NCBI GenBank assembly: GCA_023388075.1
Contig: JAEWGX010000013.1
Location: forward strand, 1 to 64,000
Length of the DNA stretch: 64,000 nucleotides
Reading direction: 5' to 3'
DNA from: Pseudomonadota bacterium
GTDB taxonomy: Bacteria; Pseudomonadota; Gammaproteobacteria; Burkholderiales; Burkholderiaceae_E
The stretch's first letter is position 1. Each line of letters opens with the position of its first letter. Below, one piece after another: positions 62,012-64,000 of the stretch. The notes beneath the pieces are model-generated. The model did no database searches. It saw only the letters and a program-made list of their open reading frames with translations, and was not told the origin of the DNA. The position numbers and the translations under genes were made by a program.

Positions 62012-62055
62012 CGTCGAAAGACTGTCGATCGGGCGTGGATTGGCCGTGGATGGGG
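62012..62055. promoter_or_regulatory. Four direct repeats at 11-bp spacing, candidate SARP operator
   Basis: GTCGA (62013), GTCGA (62024), GTGGA (62035) and GTGGA (62046) are each followed by exactly six bases, so one copy occurs per helical turn. Streptomyces SARPs bind heptamer direct repeats at 11-bp spacing. The array lies between the SARP-type gene (28 bases away) and the SnoaL/SDR genes, where one regulator could control both. Confidence 0.65.
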
Positions 62056-62082
62056 GCCCGCCGACCGTCAGCGGGGGATGCA

Positions 62083-64000
62083 ATGCGCGGATTGCGGGTA
62101 CTGCTCCTGGGGCGGCCGCGGCTGGAGCTGGACGGCCAGGCGCTCGCCGCCGATCTGCCGCGCAAGCATCAGGCGCTGGTGTTCTACCTGGCCGCCGTCA
62201 GTCGTCCAGCACCTCGCGCCGAGCTGGCCTCGCTGTTGTGGGAGGATCTGGACGAGGCTGCCGCGCGCGGCAACCTGCGCACGGCGCTGATGCGCCTGCG
62301 CCGATCCCTGCCGGGCGTACTGGCGGTGGACGGCCGTCAGGTCGGCTTCGATCCCCTGCTGCCGCTGCATGTGGACCTGACGGCGCTCGCCGACGCCGGG
62401 GACGGGCAAGGTGATCGCATCACGCGGGGCGCCGCCGCCGGTGCCTGGCGTGGCCCGCTGTTGGAAGGCTTCGAGCCGGTCGGCGACGGCTTCGAGCATT
62501 GGCTGACGGCAACGCGATCGCGCGCACAGCATCTGGCCGTGACGTTGCGACGCCAGCTCGCCCAGGCAGCGGCGGCCGAAGGTGCGACGGACGAGGCCGA
62601 AGCCCACTGGCGCGGACTGCTGGACGTCGACGACACCGACGAGCCCGCCCACATGGCGCTGATGGCGCTGCTGGCCGCCAGCGGTCGGCGCACCGCGGCC
62701 ATCGCCCAATACGAAGCCTGCCGCGCCGCCCTGGCCGACCGGTTGGGTGCACGGCCGTCGACGGACTGCTACGCTCTGTACACCCGCATTCACGCCGATG
62801 CCGCCGGAGCGCCGGCGCAGTCGGCGCCCGAGCCTGCCCGGTTTGCCGCCAGCAGCGATCCCCCGGGCGGAACCGTAGCCGGCGAGACGGCCGGCCTCGA
62901 CAGCGAGCATGGCGACGGTCGTCAAGACGAGGCCTCCGGCGCCGTGCCCGTTCCCGAAGGGCCGCTGATCGGCCGCGATGCCGAGCTCACCCTGATCGCC
63001 GAGCGCCTTGCCGACCCTGACTGCCGCTGGCTCACCGTCGTCGGTCCGGGGGGTGTCGGCAAGACACGCCTGGTCTTGGCCGCTGCGCAAGCGCTGGCGC
63101 CCCGCTTCCGCCACGGCGCGTTGTGGTTCAGCGGCCGCGACGAAGTCACGGCGCTTGGCGACCCCGAGTCGCTGGCGCACCGCGTCATCGATCGCATCGG
63201 CGCCGACCGGGTGCACGCCGGGGCACTGCTACTGGTACTGGACAATCTGGAGACCGTTCCCGAGCCAGGCCAGCTGGTGCGGCGCCTGCTTGCTCGCGCG
63301 CCCGGTGTGCGCCTGCTGGTCACCTCGCGCCGGCGGCTCGGGGGTAGCCGCGAGTGGCTGCTTGAGCTTTCCGGCCTGTCGCTGGCGCGCCAGGGGCCTG
63401 ACCCCCAGGCAGGTTCGCCCGCGGCGGCGCTGCTGACGGCGGCCGTGCGGCGGCTGGACCCGCGTTTCGATCCCGTGGCCGAGGCCGAGGCCGTCGAGCG
63501 GCTGTGCGCACGCGTCGGTGGCTTGCCCCTCGCGCTCGAGCTGGCGGCCCGCGGCGTCCTGGATGCGGGCCTGCGGGCTGTGCTGGCGCGGGTGGAGAGC
63601 GGTGCCCCGCTGGAAGACCGGGAGCGCGACGACGGTGAGCGCCACCACAGCATCGCGGCGGTGATGGCGGAGGCCTGGTCCACGCTGCCGCCCGATGCGC
63701 AGGCGACGGTGCTGCGCCTGGCCTGGCTGCCAGGCGCCTTCGACCTGGAGCTCGCCGAGGTGGCCGGCGCGTCGTCGCCGGCGGTCGAGGTGCTGCGGTC
63801 ACAGAGCTGGCTGCATCGCACCGACGATGGCACGCTGGCGCTGCACCCGCTACAGCAGGCCTTCCTGCGCCGCCTGCCGGAGGCGGCCGTCTGGCGGGCG
63901 TCGGTGCGGCAGGCGCTGGCGGGGGCGATCGGCGCCGCGCTGCCGGCGTTGGAATCGTTCGCGCCGTGGCCGGACACGGCGACCTCGGCAGTCGTGCTGT
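62083..64000 (+). CDS. SARP/BTAD-type transcriptional regulator with STAND ATPase domain (3' end outside window)
   Basis: This is a large AfsR-like regulator, 639 residues visible and still open at the right edge. Modules in order: an OmpR-like winged helix (about 1-95, RVLLLGRPRLELDG then LASLLWEDLDEAAARGNLR), a BTAD domain (about 100-245, GAWRGPLLEGF), an acidic linker, and a STAND-type ATPase with P-loop GPGGVGKT (321-328), Walker B LLLVLDN with Asp 387 and the LLVTSRR sensor. The start ATG has GGGGGA five to six bases upstream. SARP proteins are mainly actinobacterial; this one is divergent from, and likely controls, the SnoaL/SDR pair. Confidence 0.88.
   Translation, partial: MRGLRVLLLGRPRLELDGQALAADLPRKHQALVFYLAAVSRPAPRAELASLLWEDLDEAAARGNLRTALMRLRRSLPGVLAVDGRQVGFDPLLPLHVDLTALADAGDGQGDRITRGAAAGAWRGPLLEGFEPVGDGFEHWLTATRSRAQHLAVTLRRQLAQAAAAEGATDEAEAHWRGLLDVDDTDEPAHMALMALLAASGRRTAAIAQYEACRAALADRLGARPSTDCYALYTRIHADAAGAPAQSAPEPARFAASSDPPGGTVAGETAGLDSEHGDGRQDEASGAVPVPEGPLIGRDAELTLIAERLADPDCRWLTVVGPGGVGKTRLVLAAAQALAPRFRHGALWFSGRDEVTALGDPESLAHRVIDRIGADRVHAGALLLVLDNLETVPEPGQLVRRLLARAPGVRLLVTSRRRLGGSREWLLELSGLSLARQGPDPQAGSPAAALLTAAVRRLDPRFDPVAEAEAVERLCARVGGLPLALELAARGVLDAGLRAVLARVESGAPLEDRERDDGERHHSIAAVMAEAWSTLPPDAQATVLRLAWLPGAFDLELAEVAGASSPAVEVLRSQSWLHRTDDGTLALHPLQQAFLRRLPEAAVWRASVRQALAGAIGAALPALESFAPWPDTATSAVVL

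Noticed and set aside
61881..62414. A 177-codon plus-strand frame across the SARP operator
   Set aside because: It overlaps the start of the SARP gene in another frame, lacks a ribosome-binding site and has no domain features.

Overview
The window comes from a very GC-rich proteobacterial chromosome with tightly packed genes. The gene set (RdgC, PurB of the long type, QueA-Tgt-YajC-SecD-SecF, PntAA/AB/B, GlcDEF, TRAP and Liv-type transporters, MdtABC-type efflux) points to a betaproteobacterium, probably Burkholderiales. This is inferred from gene content and composition only. I see no rRNA, CRISPR array, insertion sequence or prophage. There is one tRNA gene, for Leu(CAA).

Layout. 0-9.2 kb: a tripartite RND efflux operon (adaptor, two permeases, outer-membrane lipoprotein), followed by a short BapA-like Ig-repeat protein and rdgC. 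12.5-18.2 kb (minus): an AhpD-like protein and the glycine-cleavage operon gcvH-gcvP-gcvT, which starts with a tandem glycine riboswitch; a small unknown gene with a strong ribosome-binding site lies just upstream of the riboswitch. 18.3-22.4 kb (plus): glycolate oxidase glcD-glcE-glcF. 22.4-27.2 kb (minus): a GntR regulator, TRAP transporter and PhyH-type dioxygenase unit with a palindrome on its promoter. 28-38.5 kb: a visibly less GC-rich catabolic island. In it a LysR regulator is divergent from nine genes on the minus strand: amidohydrolase, alpha/beta hydrolase, LivH-M-K-G-F transporter, HIBADH-like dehydrogenase and RidA. A formamidase-like hydrolase lies at its far end.

38.6-49.7 kb: small orphan genes, the proton-translocating transhydrogenase operon with an extra membrane gene inserted, mnmA, an exported protein that appears to start at ATC, a stand-alone GltB-like FMN protein, purB and a cytochrome c'. 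49.7-56.3 kb (minus): cytochrome b561, then queA-tgt and yajC-secD-secF, and tRNA-Leu. 56.3-59.9 kb: small proteins, HMG-CoA lyase, a divergent Hfq-like protein, and a GDT1-family manganese exporter. The exporter appears to start at CTG and sits behind a yybP-ykoY manganese riboswitch. 59.9-64 kb: an SDR and a three-part SnoaL/ABM/zinc-ribbon protein, divergent from a SARP/BTAD-type ATPase regulator that runs off the right edge. The shared intergenic region carries four direct repeats at 11-bp spacing.

The most unusual signals are: the SARP-like operator and its two-gene target; two genes whose family or ribosome-binding evidence requires non-canonical starts (ATC, CTG); a recurring TAnnnT-N6-ATG arrangement that predicts leaderless mRNAs for glcD, mnmA and purB; an Hfq paralogue with substituted RNA-binding faces; and the uncharacterised LysR/Liv/amidohydrolase/RidA island.
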